40,074 nucleotides of DNA from Paludibacter sp. UBA5753 (GTDB taxonomy: Bacteria > Bacteroidota > Bacteroidia > Bacteroidales > Paludibacteraceae): positions 1 through 40,074 of the forward strand of contig DIFH01000005.1 in the NCBI GenBank assembly GCA_002427615.1, in the 5' to 3' direction. Shown one piece after another: positions 16,207 through 24,104 of this stretch; position 1 is the stretch's first letter; every line of letters begins with the position of its first letter. Under the pieces are notes generated by a model. The model was not told where the DNA came from. It saw nothing but the letters and a program-made list of their open reading frames with translations, and ran no database searches. The translations under genes and the position numbers were made by a program.

Positions 16207-17505
16207 ATGAAACAGTTAGATGTTAATTTAATGCATCCGAAAGAACAGATTAATGTGATTATCGGACGTATTTATCGGAGTGGTATGACAACTACTTCAG
16301 GTGGAAACATTTCCATTAAAGATGGAAACGGTGATATTTGGATAACACCTTCAGCAGTTGATAAAGGATCATTGACGGTGAAGGATGTTGTGTGTGTAAA
16401 AAAAGACGGAACAGTTGTTGGTTTACATAAACCATCGTCTGAGTATCCATTTCACAAGGCTATTTACGAAACCCGTCCTGAATTAAAAGCCATCATTCAC
16501 GCTCACCCACCTGGATTGGTTGCTTTTAGTATTGCACGGGTTGTTCCTGATACAAGCATTGTTCCGCAGGCTCGTAAAATTTGTGGTGAAATTGGTTTTG
16601 CACCTTATGGTTGTCCGGGAAGTGAAGAGTTAGGCAAGAAAATTGCCAATGAGTTTAAAAACAAAAAGTTCAAAGCGGTTATTATGGAAAACCATGGAGT
16701 AGTACTCGGTGGGTCAGACATGATGGATGCTTATCAACGTTTTGAAACACTTGAATTTTGTTGTCGAACGATTGTGAATGCTGGTCGTATAGGTCAAATT
16801 AATACCTTGACAGATGAACAGATATCAAAATATGTAAATCATTTTCCAAAAAATATCACCCCATTTATGGACGTAGAATATCCGTCCGATGAACGGGAAA
16901 TTCGTACTGATATGGTCAATATCATTCGACGCGCTTGCGATCAGGGACTAATGATCTCCACTTATGGAACGGTTTCGGTTCGTTGGAAGGACAATGATTT
17001 CTTGATTACCCCGCGCGATGTAGCTCGTTGGGATATTTTGCCAAAAAATATTGTACAGGTAAGAAATGGAATGGCGGAAGCAGGCAAAGAACCAAGTCGT
17101 TCGGTAGCTCTGCATCATCGTATTTACCAACTTTATCCGCATATCAATTCTATTATTACAACGCAACCAACCAACTTAATGGCACATGCGGTTAGTCATC
17201 AGAAATTTGATGTGCGTACCATTCCTGAAAGCTGGATATTCCTTCAAGATGTACCTTCCATTCCTTTCGAAAGTTTGTATAACGATACCGATGTTATTGC
17301 AGAAATGTTTGCCAAAAACCGAGTGGTAATCGTTGAAAACGACTGCGTTATTGTAACCGGAAACAAGTTGCTCAATACATTCGATTACCTTGAAGTAGCC
17401 GAGTTCTCAGCAAATTCATTAGTGATGGCTTCATCAATCGGACCGCTTCAGCCAATGGGTGATAAGGAAATTGATGAACTTAGGGTGGCTTTTAATGTAA
17501 AATAA
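16207..17505 (+). CDS. Tandem class II aldolase/adducin-domain protein with a degenerate second domain
   Basis: A 432-residue protein with two class II aldolase folds. The first (about 10-215) is intact: TSGGNIS phosphate loop (30-36), E79 in SSEYPFH, zinc ligands H98 and H100 in IIHAHPP, and H163 in MENHGVV. The second (about 222-432) keeps the fold pattern (LISTYGTVSVRWKDNDFLIT is approximated by LMISTYGTVSVR...FLITP) but has TTQPT where HAHPP should be and ENDC where ENHG should be, so it cannot bind zinc in the usual way. The reaction of the first domain is probably retro-aldol cleavage of a ketose or sugar-acid phosphate. The second may be structural or a binding domain. It lies 142 bp after the dehydrogenase gene. 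Confidence 0.82.
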   Translation: MKQLDVNLMHPKEQINVIIGRIYRSGMTTTSGGNISIKDGNGDIWITPSAVDKGSLTVKDVVCVKKDGTVVGLHKPSSEYPFHKAIYETRPELKAIIHAHPPGLVAFSIARVVPDTSIVPQARKICGEIGFAPYGCPGSEELGKKIANEFKNKKFKAVIMENHGVVLGGSDMMDAYQRFETLEFCCRTIVNAGRIGQINTLTDEQISKYVNHFPKNITPFMDVEYPSDEREIRTDMVNIIRRACDQGLMISTYGTVSVRWKDNDFLITPRDVARWDILPKNIVQVRNGMAEAGKEPSRSVALHHRIYQLYPHINSIITTQPTNLMAHAVSHQKFDVRTIPESWIFLQDVPSIPFESLYNDTDVIAEMFAKNRVVIVENDCVIVTGNKLLNTFDYLEVAEFSANSLVMASSIGPLQPMGDKEIDELRVAFNVK

Positions 17506-17514
17506 TAATCCAAT

Positions 17515-17554
17515 AAAGAGGTAGAGACGTCGTTCACAACGAATCTACCTCTTT
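17515..17554 (+). promoter_or_regulatory. Strong hairpin immediately upstream of lplA
   Basis: AAAGAGGTAGA (17515-17525) pairs perfectly with TCTACCTCTTT (17544-17554). It ends 9 bp before the lplA ATG and has only three trailing Ts. It could be a partial terminator after the aldolase gene or a structure that masks the lplA ribosome-binding site. Confidence 0.6.
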
Positions 17555-17563
17555 CAACCTCAA

Positions 17564-18301
17564 ATGACTATAATCCATTCAGCATCCCATTCTCCAACCT
17601 TTAATCTGGCAGCCGAGGAATACTTTTTCTCAGAATGGAAGAATGATTTATTGTTTTTATATGTGAATGAACCAAGTGTGATTATTGGTTGCAATCAAGC
17701 CATTAAGAATGAGGTGGATTTGAAATTTTGCAGAAATAACGACATTCTAATTGTACGACGAATGTCAGGTAGGGTAGCCGTGTTTCACGATTTTGGGAAT
17801 CTCAACTACCGCTTTATCTCCAACAAAAAAGAACATAAATCCCCACTCAATGACGATTTTCTAAAACCGATTGTTGATGTATTGATTGGGTTAGGTATAT
17901 CTGTGGAAATAGGGAAACGTAAAGATTTATGGATTCAGGGACAATATAAAATATCAGGAACTGCTTCTCATATCGGTAACGCCAGGGAACTTCACCATGG
18001 CACGTTATTATACGATTCCAATCTTCATATGCTTGAAAATGCATTGAACTCTAAAAATAAAGATCATAATGTCAAAGCAATAAATTCAGTTCAAAGTAAA
18101 GTAAAAAACATCAGGATTTATTTAAAAGAACATGGACAATTAACCACGTCTGCAGAAATATTCTTTAGATTGATAAGTTCAAAATTACAGTTTATTTTTG
18201 ATCTTAAGGGCATTACAGATTTGTCTGAAAATGAAATAAAGTCCATTCAACAGATAAAAGTAAACAAATATGATTTGAATGAATGGACATTTAAAAAATA
18301 G
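17564..18301 (+). CDS. lplA: Lipoate-protein ligase A
   Basis: A 245-residue lipoate/biotin-ligase-fold protein. It activates lipoate with ATP and attaches it to the lysine of E2-type lipoyl domains, here most obviously K43 of the E2 encoded at 5514. Matching elements are VIIGCNQ (39-45), RRMSGRVAVFHDFGNLNYRF (65-84), the lysine in QGQYKISGTASH (K129) and LHHGTLLYDSNL (143-154). The usual sequence in the second element is RRxSGGGAV; here the second and third glycines are Arg70 and Val71, an unexpected change in the lipoyl-adenylate loop. It lacks the full C-terminal accessory domain of the E. coli enzyme, as many short LplA proteins do. It ends the catabolic cluster. Confidence 0.87.
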   Translation: MTIIHSASHSPTFNLAAEEYFFSEWKNDLLFLYVNEPSVIIGCNQAIKNEVDLKFCRNNDILIVRRMSGRVAVFHDFGNLNYRFISNKKEHKSPLNDDFLKPIVDVLIGLGISVEIGKRKDLWIQGQYKISGTASHIGNARELHHGTLLYDSNLHMLENALNSKNKDHNVKAINSVQSKVKNIRIYLKEHGQLTTSAEIFFRLISSKLQFIFDLKGITDLSENEIKSIQQIKVNKYDLNEWTFKK

Positions 18302-18992
18302 ATGAATGACATAAAGATAACTGGGAAAAATCAATGAAGCTCTACGAAATTGTAATTTTGATAAGTTTTTTTAATATTGTTCCTTTTTGGCTAATACTTT
18401 TTCTTGGCTGAAATTGGATAGAGTGTGAACCGAATCCATTTTATTCCTATTTGTCAATGCATTGTATTTTTTACAAATTATTTGTTACGATTCAGTCTTA
18501 AATTTTTAAACTTTATTTTGATTGCCTATAACAATCGTTTTTCCCCGCAATTATTTAGTGCCAAAGCGACATTGAATCTTGTTAATGTTTAAGGATTGAG
18601 TCCACTCCGAAATTCAGTAAATCATAACGATTAAACACTATATGGGAAAGTTTATTTAATCTGTGGCGAAGGCAATGGATTGTCACTGGAAAAACAAACA
18701 CTTTATGAGATTTATCCTTTAGCCGTTGGTAGTCTTTCCTGGTGTTCAATTCGTCACGAGGTTACAGGATTGAGTGATTTTAACCCAATTTGCAGCTTTC
18801 TCATCCCGTTGTGTTAAAGTACAGTTAAAAATATGGTAAAATCAGCTCGTATTTAACAGTTCAGGTTATTTTCGAGGAGGAGATATTATGTAAAGTGCTA
18901 AAAGTCAGAATAAGCATATGTTGAAAATTCATTTGTAGTACACAGGGGGGTATTGACAGGGATTTGAAAAATCGGTTACTTTGCGTTTGTAT
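18302..18992. other. Gene-poor spacer after lplA
   Basis: There is no convincing gene. A 25-codon hydrophobic ORF (18334-18411, MKLYEIVILISFF...) could be a tiny membrane peptide but has no other support. An open stretch around 18640-18815 (reading YGKVYLICGEGNGLSLEK in one frame) could be the remnant of a gene but matches no family I recognise. The rest is AT-rich with stops in all frames. Confidence 0.4.
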
Positions 18993-19043
18993 ATTCCGGC
19001 GATACTGACCACTTTTTTTATTAAATTCCGGTGATACTGACCA
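18993..19043. repeat. IS21-type terminal direct repeats
   Basis: Two copies of ATTCCGGYGATACTGACCA (18993-19011 and 19025-19043, one C/T difference) are spaced 32 bp apart. On the minus strand they read TGGTCAGTATC..., the style of the multiple terminal repeats of Bacteroidota IS21-family elements. They adjoin the istB remnant and mark its distal end. Confidence 0.75.
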
Positions 19044-19059
19044 TCCCTTAGGTTTTGAA

Positions 19060-19293
19060 TCAAAAAACACAATCGACTGACAAAATTACCGTTTTTTTTC
19101 TTAGACTTTCACCATTTAATTCAACTCTATACGAAGCATGTAGTAATCTATCCAGAATTGCATCTGCAATTGTTAGTTCTCCAATCACATCGAACCAGTT
19201 ACTACGGGCAACTGACCTAACTATAATTGTTGTTCGAATCTTTTTCTCATGGATGAAAATTTGTTGAATCTTGCCCCAAAATATCGAATCCAA
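19060..19293 (-). pseudogene. istB: IstB C-terminal remnant (IS21 family)
   Basis: On the minus strand, IHEKKIRTTIIV, then SNWFDVIGELTIADAILDRL and ELNGESLRKK, reproduce the last part of the IS21 helper ATPase IstB, ending at a stop 17 bp from the terminal repeats. Only about 65 residues of the usual ~250 remain. The Walker motifs, the whole istA transposase and the other end of the element are missing, so this is an inactive relic. The first residues of the open frame (MDSIFWGKIQ) are unrelated sequence. Confidence 0.8.
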
Positions 19294-19552
19294 AATGTTC
19301 TACTTTGTATATCAAATTGATTATTTGATGATTAGGAGTTTCCTTTCAGACACTCTATAAAATATTTAATGAGCAGCATGGTTAACTGTAAACGGTCAGG
19401 TTTCACCTGTAAGTCAATTACGGGCAGCTCCGCAGGCTTTTCCCCAGTCGCCAAAAATCCCCGCCCCTCGTTCCTCTGGGCTTGCATGGTCTTTTTGGCG
19501 GCTTCCGCACAATGCACCCTGCTGTTGTTTTTTTCTGTCACACTTTTTGCAT

Positions 19553-19591
19553 AAGTGAGTGCAGAGCTGAACTCGTTCAAGCTATGCCGAG
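19553..19591. repeat. Copy 1 of a 38-39 bp dispersed element
   Basis: Begins AAGTGAGTGCAGAG and ends CTATGCCGAG. The second copy at 21067-21104 shares both ends and differs in the middle. Confidence 0.65.
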
Positions 19592-19919
19592 CGTTGCAAA
19601 ATATCACGAAGTAATTTTTGCAAAAGGCAAAAAAGACGTTTGCACGGAGATTTATCCCGGTCTAAAGCGGGACCGCCACCACCGTGCTGCACTTGCGCCA
19701 GAAAAAAAACAACTCAAAGCTATTATACATAACATGAAGTTATAATCGTTTTTTCATACTTCGTACTCCACTACGTTTCGGGGAAAATACCCTGAAAAAA
19801 GCTTATAACCTAATTATGTATAATAGCCGCACAAAATCAACCCTCATCCCGCTCCGCTGCCCGAAGACCACAAGAATTCCCCTCCGCCCTTTCAACGGTT
19901 GCAGTATCAAAAAAATAGA

Positions 19920-20230
19920 AAGTGTTTTATTTCCTGTGCTTGCGGTAGGTGAATTTTCTTTCCATTCCCCATTTGATTTTATTTTCTTCACTATAAATTA
20001 TAAACTATTAACTATAAACTGTATTCACCCACCTCAGCACCGCACAGCATAGGTGGCTTAGCCTTTCCATCCAACATCCCTGTATTTATTTTATTTTTTA
20101 TTGTCGGATGTTTCATTTCAAGCCTAATCCACCCAAGCCCTTTTCCAACGCTCTTTTTCCCCTCTCCAAAAGGAGAGCGGTCAAGGGTGAGGTGTCTATT
20201 TTTTTTTCCTGCGGCGAGTCCACCCCATTA
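19920..20230. repeat. Degenerate repeat segment, copy 1
   Basis: Shares, in the same order as copy 2 (20625-20890), TGTGCTTGCGGTA, CACCTCAGCACC, CAAGCCCTTTT and GCGACGAGT-like words. The spacing between matching words differs by insertions and deletions, so the duplication is old or under no coding constraint. Confidence 0.55.
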
Positions 20231-20401
20231 GAGATTAAGCGCCTTTCAGGCAGAGCGGTAAGTTTATTACACCTAATCGGTGAGTGTTCAGGCTATCGCC
20301 AATCCGGGAATAATGCCCCGAAAACCACTTATAATTTTCATTGAAGGTTTATTTTTAGGCAGCAATGAAAATTATAAAAGGTTTTCAAATGGGGACAGCG
20401 G

Positions 20402-20467
20402 ACACAAAACATTTTTGTATTCCAGGGGTTTTCGTTGTACCCCATTCCATACAAAAATGCTTTGTGA
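20402..20467. repeat. Large imperfect hairpin
   Basis: ACACAAAACATTTTTGTAT (20402-20420) pairs with ATACAAAAATGCTTTGTGA (20449-20467) at 17 of 19 positions. An inner GGGGT/ACCCC pairing lies within the loop. No T-run follows. It could be a recombination site, a transfer-origin-like structure or a transcript-stabilising element. Confidence 0.6.
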
Positions 20468-20624
20468 TAGAGTTTGATAATGTTGAAAAACAAGAATAAC
20501 TTTGCAGAAACTGTTCCTTAGAGTTTGCAAGATAAAAGGCGCAAAAGTTATTTCCTGTTTTCCAACATTTGGTACCACAATAATTCCCCACCACCCATTA
20601 GTTGTGCAGAAAATAAATATATTA

Positions 20625-20890
20625 CGTGTTTTATTGCCCTGTGCTTGCGGTAAGTGCATACATTCCGGCTACATTTCGTTCCGTGTACTTCGTTCATTTC
20701 GCAAAACTAATTCACTTCGATTCCCTACACTCCAATTCGCCTTCATTTTATGCATTCACCTCAGCACCCAGCGGCTTCGGGAAATACTCATTTCCATTTC
20801 GCAAGCTCCATACATTCCGTTTTCCCCAAGCCCTTTTACAACGCATTTTCAAAGGTATATATTCATTTCTGCGACGAGTTTACCCCTTAA
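20625..20890. repeat. Degenerate repeat segment, copy 2
   Basis: Second copy of the segment at 19920-20230: TGTGCTTGCGGTA, CACCTCAGCACC, CAAGCCCTTTT and GCGACGAGT appear again in that order. Confidence 0.55.
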
Positions 20891-21066
20891 ATAGAAAAAT
20901 CCTGCGGGAATACGGAAAAAGTATAATATTCACCGACAAAAAATAAAAACGATAGCAAAGATAGGGCAGCCCGCGCCAATCCACCCTTTGGTCAGTAAAG
21001 GTCAAGCCCTTCGGGTTTTGGCAAAAATCTCCACACCTCGCTTCGCTTCGGGTAGACTTATCGTGC

Positions 21067-21104
21067 AAGTGAGTGCAGAGGCAAACTTGTTTGACTATGC
21101 CGAG
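21067..21104. repeat. Copy 2 of a 38-39 bp dispersed element
   Basis: AAGTGAGTGCAGAG...CTATGCCGAG, matching 19553-19591 at both ends. Confidence 0.65.
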
Positions 21105-21507
21105 GGTAGCCGATAATGTCCAGAATGGAAATTTTTCCCAAAAACCTTGACAGACCAATCCGGCTGCCCTTATTAGATAGCTATCATTTCATTTTTTTCA
21201 TGTTCTTCTTTCTCTTTTCAGGGGTGAAAATTATTTGTGAAGGGTAGTCTGCTCAAATTAAATTTCATGGAAATGAAACATTTACAGGTTAATATAAACA
21301 TTAATACTCACCGCGTAGGCTGTCAAGATCCAAACCAGAAAGACAGCTCAAATAAATTTAAATTCTTTGTTTTAGGCAAATGTCATAACTATGGTCAATC
21401 CCTTGCCAATCCCTTGCCAATCCTTCAAAATACAAGGGGATAAAAAGCAAAAGAACGCAATGGACAGCAAACAAAACTAATTCTTTATCAGCCATATAAT
21501 AACGATA

Positions 21508-21515
21508 TATCTTTG
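21508..21515 (+). promoter_or_regulatory. Candidate -7 box for the DUF6266/lysis cassette
   Basis: TATCTTTG fits TAnnTTTG and is identical to the box before rhaB. It lies 82 bp upstream of the DUF6266 ATG. A clear -33 TTTG is not seen. Confidence 0.45.
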
Positions 21516-21597
21516 TTTTTGGATAAGGGAAAGTCTATATTTGAGCCGCACCAAGTCCAAGTAAACTTATTTATAAATCATTTAATTTTTTAAAGGT

Positions 21598-22236
21598 ATG
21601 GGAAAGATTAATTTAGGAATTTTAGGCAATTTCTCCGGTAAAGTAGGAAACGTAGTCGGTGGAAGTTGGAAAGGCATTAGCTATATGCGTGCAAAAGCCA
21701 CTTCTGTAAGCAATCCCCGCACTGACGGACAAGTAGCTCAGCGCAGTAAATTCGCTTTAGCGTTAGGTATCTTAAAGCCAATGACAGGCTTTATCCGTGT
21801 AGGTTACAAACGTTTCGCGACCAAACAAACAGCGTTCAATGCTGCCATGTCGTACATTTTGAACAACGCAATCACGGGAATTTTCCCCGATTTCAGCGTT
21901 GACCTGTCAAAAGTGTTGGTTTCTCGTGGTAACCTTACCGTTGCTTCCGAAGCGCAAGCCGTCGCCACCGGTGGCTCCATTGGCTTGACTTGGACTGACA
22001 ATTCAGGATCGGGTTCAGCATTGGCAACCGACAAAGCGTTAGTAGTGGTGTTGAATCCGGTAAGAGCTGAAGCAGTTTATGAAACTGCCGGTAGCCAAAG
22101 ATCAACCGGTGCCCACGAAATTGCAGTTCCTGCTGATTGGTTGGGAGAGGATGTGGAAGTATTCCTGGGCTTTATTACCGAAGATGGCAAAGACGTTGCT
22201 AACAGCGTTTATTTGGGTTCTGTTAAAGTTGTCTAA
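21598..22236 (+). CDS. DUF6266-family protein
   Basis: A 212-residue protein of a Bacteroidota family of unknown function. The N-terminal half has the family's glycine-rich pattern (GILGNFSGKVGNVVGGSWKG, residues 7-26) followed by a basic segment with QVAQRSKFALALGILKPM. The C-terminal half (about 110-212) looks like a beta-sandwich, with alternating hydrophobics and a DNSGSG loop. No signal peptide or membrane segment is seen. A factor-independent terminator follows 31 bp after the stop, before the holin-like gene. Whether it is a virion component, an effector or a regulator cannot be decided from sequence. Confidence 0.75.
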   Translation: MGKINLGILGNFSGKVGNVVGGSWKGISYMRAKATSVSNPRTDGQVAQRSKFALALGILKPMTGFIRVGYKRFATKQTAFNAAMSYILNNAITGIFPDFSVDLSKVLVSRGNLTVASEAQAVATGGSIGLTWTDNSGSGSALATDKALVVVLNPVRAEAVYETAGSQRSTGAHEIAVPADWLGEDVEVFLGFITEDGKDVANSVYLGSVKVV

Positions 22237-22267
22237 GCGTAGGCAATTATCTGTTTTCTTGCAGACA

Positions 22268-22295
22268 AATCCCGCCCGAAAGAGCGGGATTTTTT
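22268..22295 (+). terminator. Terminator between DUF6266 gene and holin-like gene
   Basis: AAATCCCGC (22267-22275) pairs with GCGGGATTT (22284-22292) around CCGAAAGA, followed by a T-run. A closely similar hairpin occurs at 23591-23614 after the last gene of the cassette. Confidence 0.85.
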
Positions 22296-22324
22296 GAATA
22301 AACTATCTTAAAAATCAAAACAAA

Positions 22325-22780
22325 ATGAAACTACTTTTTATTCCCTCGATAATGAACCATGACTGGACTCGTGTAAATGAGTTCCTGACCGTTCTTGCCC
22401 TGCTATATGCCTGTGTTTTTCTGTCCGTAATCATTGACCTGTTTTTCGGTGTAAGGCGTGCAAAACACCTTAAAATTATCCGTACCAGTTTCGGCTACCG
22501 CCGCACCATAACCAAACTGACAAGTTACTTTGGCTTAATGATCATGCTTTCCATTGCCGACATAGTGGCAAGCGTTGTGTTTGATATGCCCTATTTTACT
22601 GTTATCGGTGCGATTGGAATTGTCTTAGTTGAGGTAAAATCTGTATTTGAAAAACTCAGGCAGGAAAACAAAAGTGTTGAAGATATTCAAAAGGTGTTGC
22701 TGAATCTCTTTGAAAACAAGGAGGATATACAAGCCCTCATTTCATTCCTAAACTCAAAAAAGCAGGAGGATAAAAAATGA
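22325..22780 (+). CDS. Phage holin-family protein
   Basis: A 151-residue membrane protein with hydrophobic segments at about 20-41 (FLTVLALLYACVFLSVIIDL), 66-86 (YFGLMIMLSIADIVASVVF) and 90-106 (YFTVIGAIGIVLVEVK), then a charged, helical C-terminal tail. The short basic loop FFGVRRAKHLKIIRTSFGYR and the family's closing VKSVFEKLR segment match Bacteroidota phage holins. Holins make the inner-membrane lesion that releases or activates a muralytic enzyme. The gene overlaps the next one by ATGA, so the two are translationally coupled. It follows a terminator, so it may depend on read-through or its own promoter. Confidence 0.8.
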   Translation: MKLLFIPSIMNHDWTRVNEFLTVLALLYACVFLSVIIDLFFGVRRAKHLKIIRTSFGYRRTITKLTSYFGLMIMLSIADIVASVVFDMPYFTVIGAIGIVLVEVKSVFEKLRQENKSVEDIQKVLLNLFENKEDIQALISFLNSKKQEDKK

Positions 22781-23187
22781 AATCAAGAGGATTACGCAAC
22801 AACAACCCGTTGAATATTCGCCACAATGAAGATGTTTTTCAGGGTGAAATCAACGGCAATGACAAAAGTTTCAAAACTTTCTCGTCACTGCCTTACGGCT
22901 ACCGAGCCGCCTTTGTAATCCTCGGGACATATCTTTCGCGCGGATTAAACACAATCGAAAAGATAATAACTAAATGGGCACCACCTGCCGAAAATGATAC
23001 GGAAAGCTACATTGACAAAGTCGAAAAGTGGTCAGGTGTTTCACGAAACAAGGAACTAACCGCCCGAAATGGTTCTGAATACATTATGATTGTGGCGGCA
23101 ATGAGTTTCGTCGAAAACGGACAAAACGCTGATATTTCTGCAGTACAGGCAGGATTCAATCTACAAACTAAAATTAAAATCCAATGA
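22777..23187 (+). CDS. Small muralytic-type protein ('structural protein P5'-like)
   Basis: A 136-residue soluble protein. The start RGLRNNNPLNIRHNED is the hallmark of a family in Bacteroidota usually annotated as 'structural protein P5' and thought to be a lysozyme- or transglycosylase-like fold. FKTFSSLPYGYRAAFVIL, KWAPPAENDTESYIDKVEKW and a C-terminal helix with MIVAAMSFVENG follow. Its position between a holin-like gene and a spanin-like gene, with ATGA overlaps on both sides, supports a role as the cell-wall-degrading member of a lysis module. No signal peptide is visible, so export would rely on the holin. Confidence 0.72.
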   Translation: MKSRGLRNNNPLNIRHNEDVFQGEINGNDKSFKTFSSLPYGYRAAFVILGTYLSRGLNTIEKIITKWAPPAENDTESYIDKVEKWSGVSRNKELTARNGSEYIMIVAAMSFVENGQNADISAVQAGFNLQTKIKIQ

Positions 23188-23564
23188 AAAAGATACTTTT
23201 TTTCGCAGCAATAGCAACGATGTTGTATTCCTGCAAATCGGTCAAATATATTCCGGTAGAAACAACAAAAATAGAGTACCGGGATAATTTCGTCAAAGAT
23301 TCAATTTTCCATTACGATTCTGTTTTTGTCAAAGATAAAGGCGATACCTTGATCCTGGAGCGATACAAGTATCTATACAAAAATCGCATAGTCAAAGATT
23401 CAATCTTTATCAATGACACGATTCGGGTTTCCTGTCCGGTGGAAGCGATCAAACAGGTAAAAGCACCTCTTACAAGTTGGCAGAATTTCCAAATCTGGTG
23501 CGGCCGCCTTGCACTCTTTGTTTTGTTGTTAACCTGTATTTATTTCGTGTGGAAGTTGAAATAA
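23184..23564 (+). CDS. Lipoprotein with C-terminal membrane anchor, candidate unimolecular spanin
   Basis: A 126-residue protein. The N-terminus is a lipoprotein signal (MKKILFFAAIATMLYSCKS) with a lipobox-like LYSC, so Cys17 would be lipidated. The middle (about 20-90) is charged and rich in Asp, Lys and Tyr with predicted beta or coiled segments. Residues about 108-124 (LALFVLLLTCIYFVWKL) form a C-terminal membrane helix followed by a lysine. A lipid at one end and an inner-membrane helix at the other is the layout of u-spanins such as T1 gp11, which is similar in length. It overlaps the upstream muralytic gene by ATGA. I infer outer-membrane disruption as its role. Confidence 0.65.
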   Translation: MKKILFFAAIATMLYSCKSVKYIPVETTKIEYRDNFVKDSIFHYDSVFVKDKGDTLILERYKYLYKNRIVKDSIFINDTIRVSCPVEAIKQVKAPLTSWQNFQIWCGRLALFVLLLTCIYFVWKLK

Positions 23565-23590
23565 ACCCGATACGCTTTACCGCCCCATTG

Positions 23591-23615
23591 AATCCCGCCC
23601 GAAAGTACGGGATTT
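23591..23615 (+). terminator. Hairpin after the lysis cassette
   Basis: AATCCCG (23591-23597) pairs with CGGGATT (23608-23614). The loop CCCGAAAGTA is almost the same as in the terminator at 22268. The T-run is short (TTTGG). Confidence 0.55.
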
Positions 23616-23856
23616 GGTGTTCATAGTACAAAAAACAAGAAAATGATGTAAATTTGTGCCAGATTTATGATATTTATTTTTATCTATCAAATAACACTTA
23701 AACAACATAATATCAGTAATTTGAATTTTATTTATATTGATTTTTTATTTGTTTCATATTTGTATCATATTCTTGTATATTATTGAATATCATTATCTAT
23801 TACATTAGAAGAAGTAAAGTAAAAGCCAAAAACAAGGATTAATATCTATACTCAAA

Positions 23857-23889
23857 CCGCTGTAAACTAATTGTTTACAGCGGCTTTTT
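23857..23889 (+). terminator. Strong terminator-like hairpin
   Basis: CCGCTGTAAAC (23857-23867) pairs perfectly with GTTTACAGCGG (23873-23883), followed by CTTTTTA. No gene is visible in the 240 bp before it, so it may end read-through from the cassette or terminate an unrecognised small RNA. Confidence 0.7.
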
Positions 23890-24064
23890 ATTTCATTATT
23901 TATGCTTACTTATTGATATATTCGATTATTTTTTTATATTTGCTACATATCCACACCGCCCTTACTTTTACTTATATTTCCATTGCTGAATCTTTAGTTT
24001 TATTTGGCATTTCGAGAGAATGGTATTTCTTCTTTTTTTCGCTGGTTGCTAAAATTTATTTATT

Positions 24065-24072
24065 TATCTTTG
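24065..24072 (+). promoter_or_regulatory. Candidate promoter of the SIR2-HerA operon
   Basis: TATCTTTG is a -7 match, with GGTTGC (TTG at 24046-24048) 16 bp upstream. It lies 33 bp before the remnant start of the XRE controller. Confidence 0.5.
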
Positions 24073-24104
24073 TTCAATTTCTGACAATTCAAAAGCAAAA
24101 AGTC

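Larger units (their letters stand above)
19294..21597. other. Decayed region of about 2.3 kb with internal repeats and no convincing gene
   Basis: Short open frames occur on both strands but none shows a family motif. The sequence contains two degenerate copies of one segment (about 19920-20230 and 20625-20890), a shared 38-39 bp element (19553-19591 and 21067-21104), a large hairpin (20402-20467) and a small duplication of TCCCTTGCCAA near 21400. On the minus strand a short peptide reads LPVIDLQVKPDRLQLTMLLI (within 19332-19607); it may be the tail of a small mobile-element protein, but I cannot name it. The style suggests the remains of a mobile element. Confidence 0.45.
23565..24104. other. 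AT-rich spacer between lysis cassette and defence island
   Basis: Besides two hairpins (23591-23614 and 23857-23889) and a -7 box (24065), I see nothing certain. A 79-codon hydrophobic frame (23871-24110) begins inside a terminator and overlaps the promoter of the next operon, so I do not count it as a gene. Confidence 0.5.

Noticed and set aside
18993..19293. Active IS21 element
   Set aside because: Only the last part of istB and one end remain; istA and the other end are absent.
20880..21158. 92-codon minus-strand ORF in the decayed region
   Set aside because: No family pattern, cysteine-rich random composition, and it overlaps the repeat elements.
21598..23564. Complete prophage
   Set aside because: No capsid, terminase, portal, tail, integrase or replication gene is seen around the lysis-type genes.
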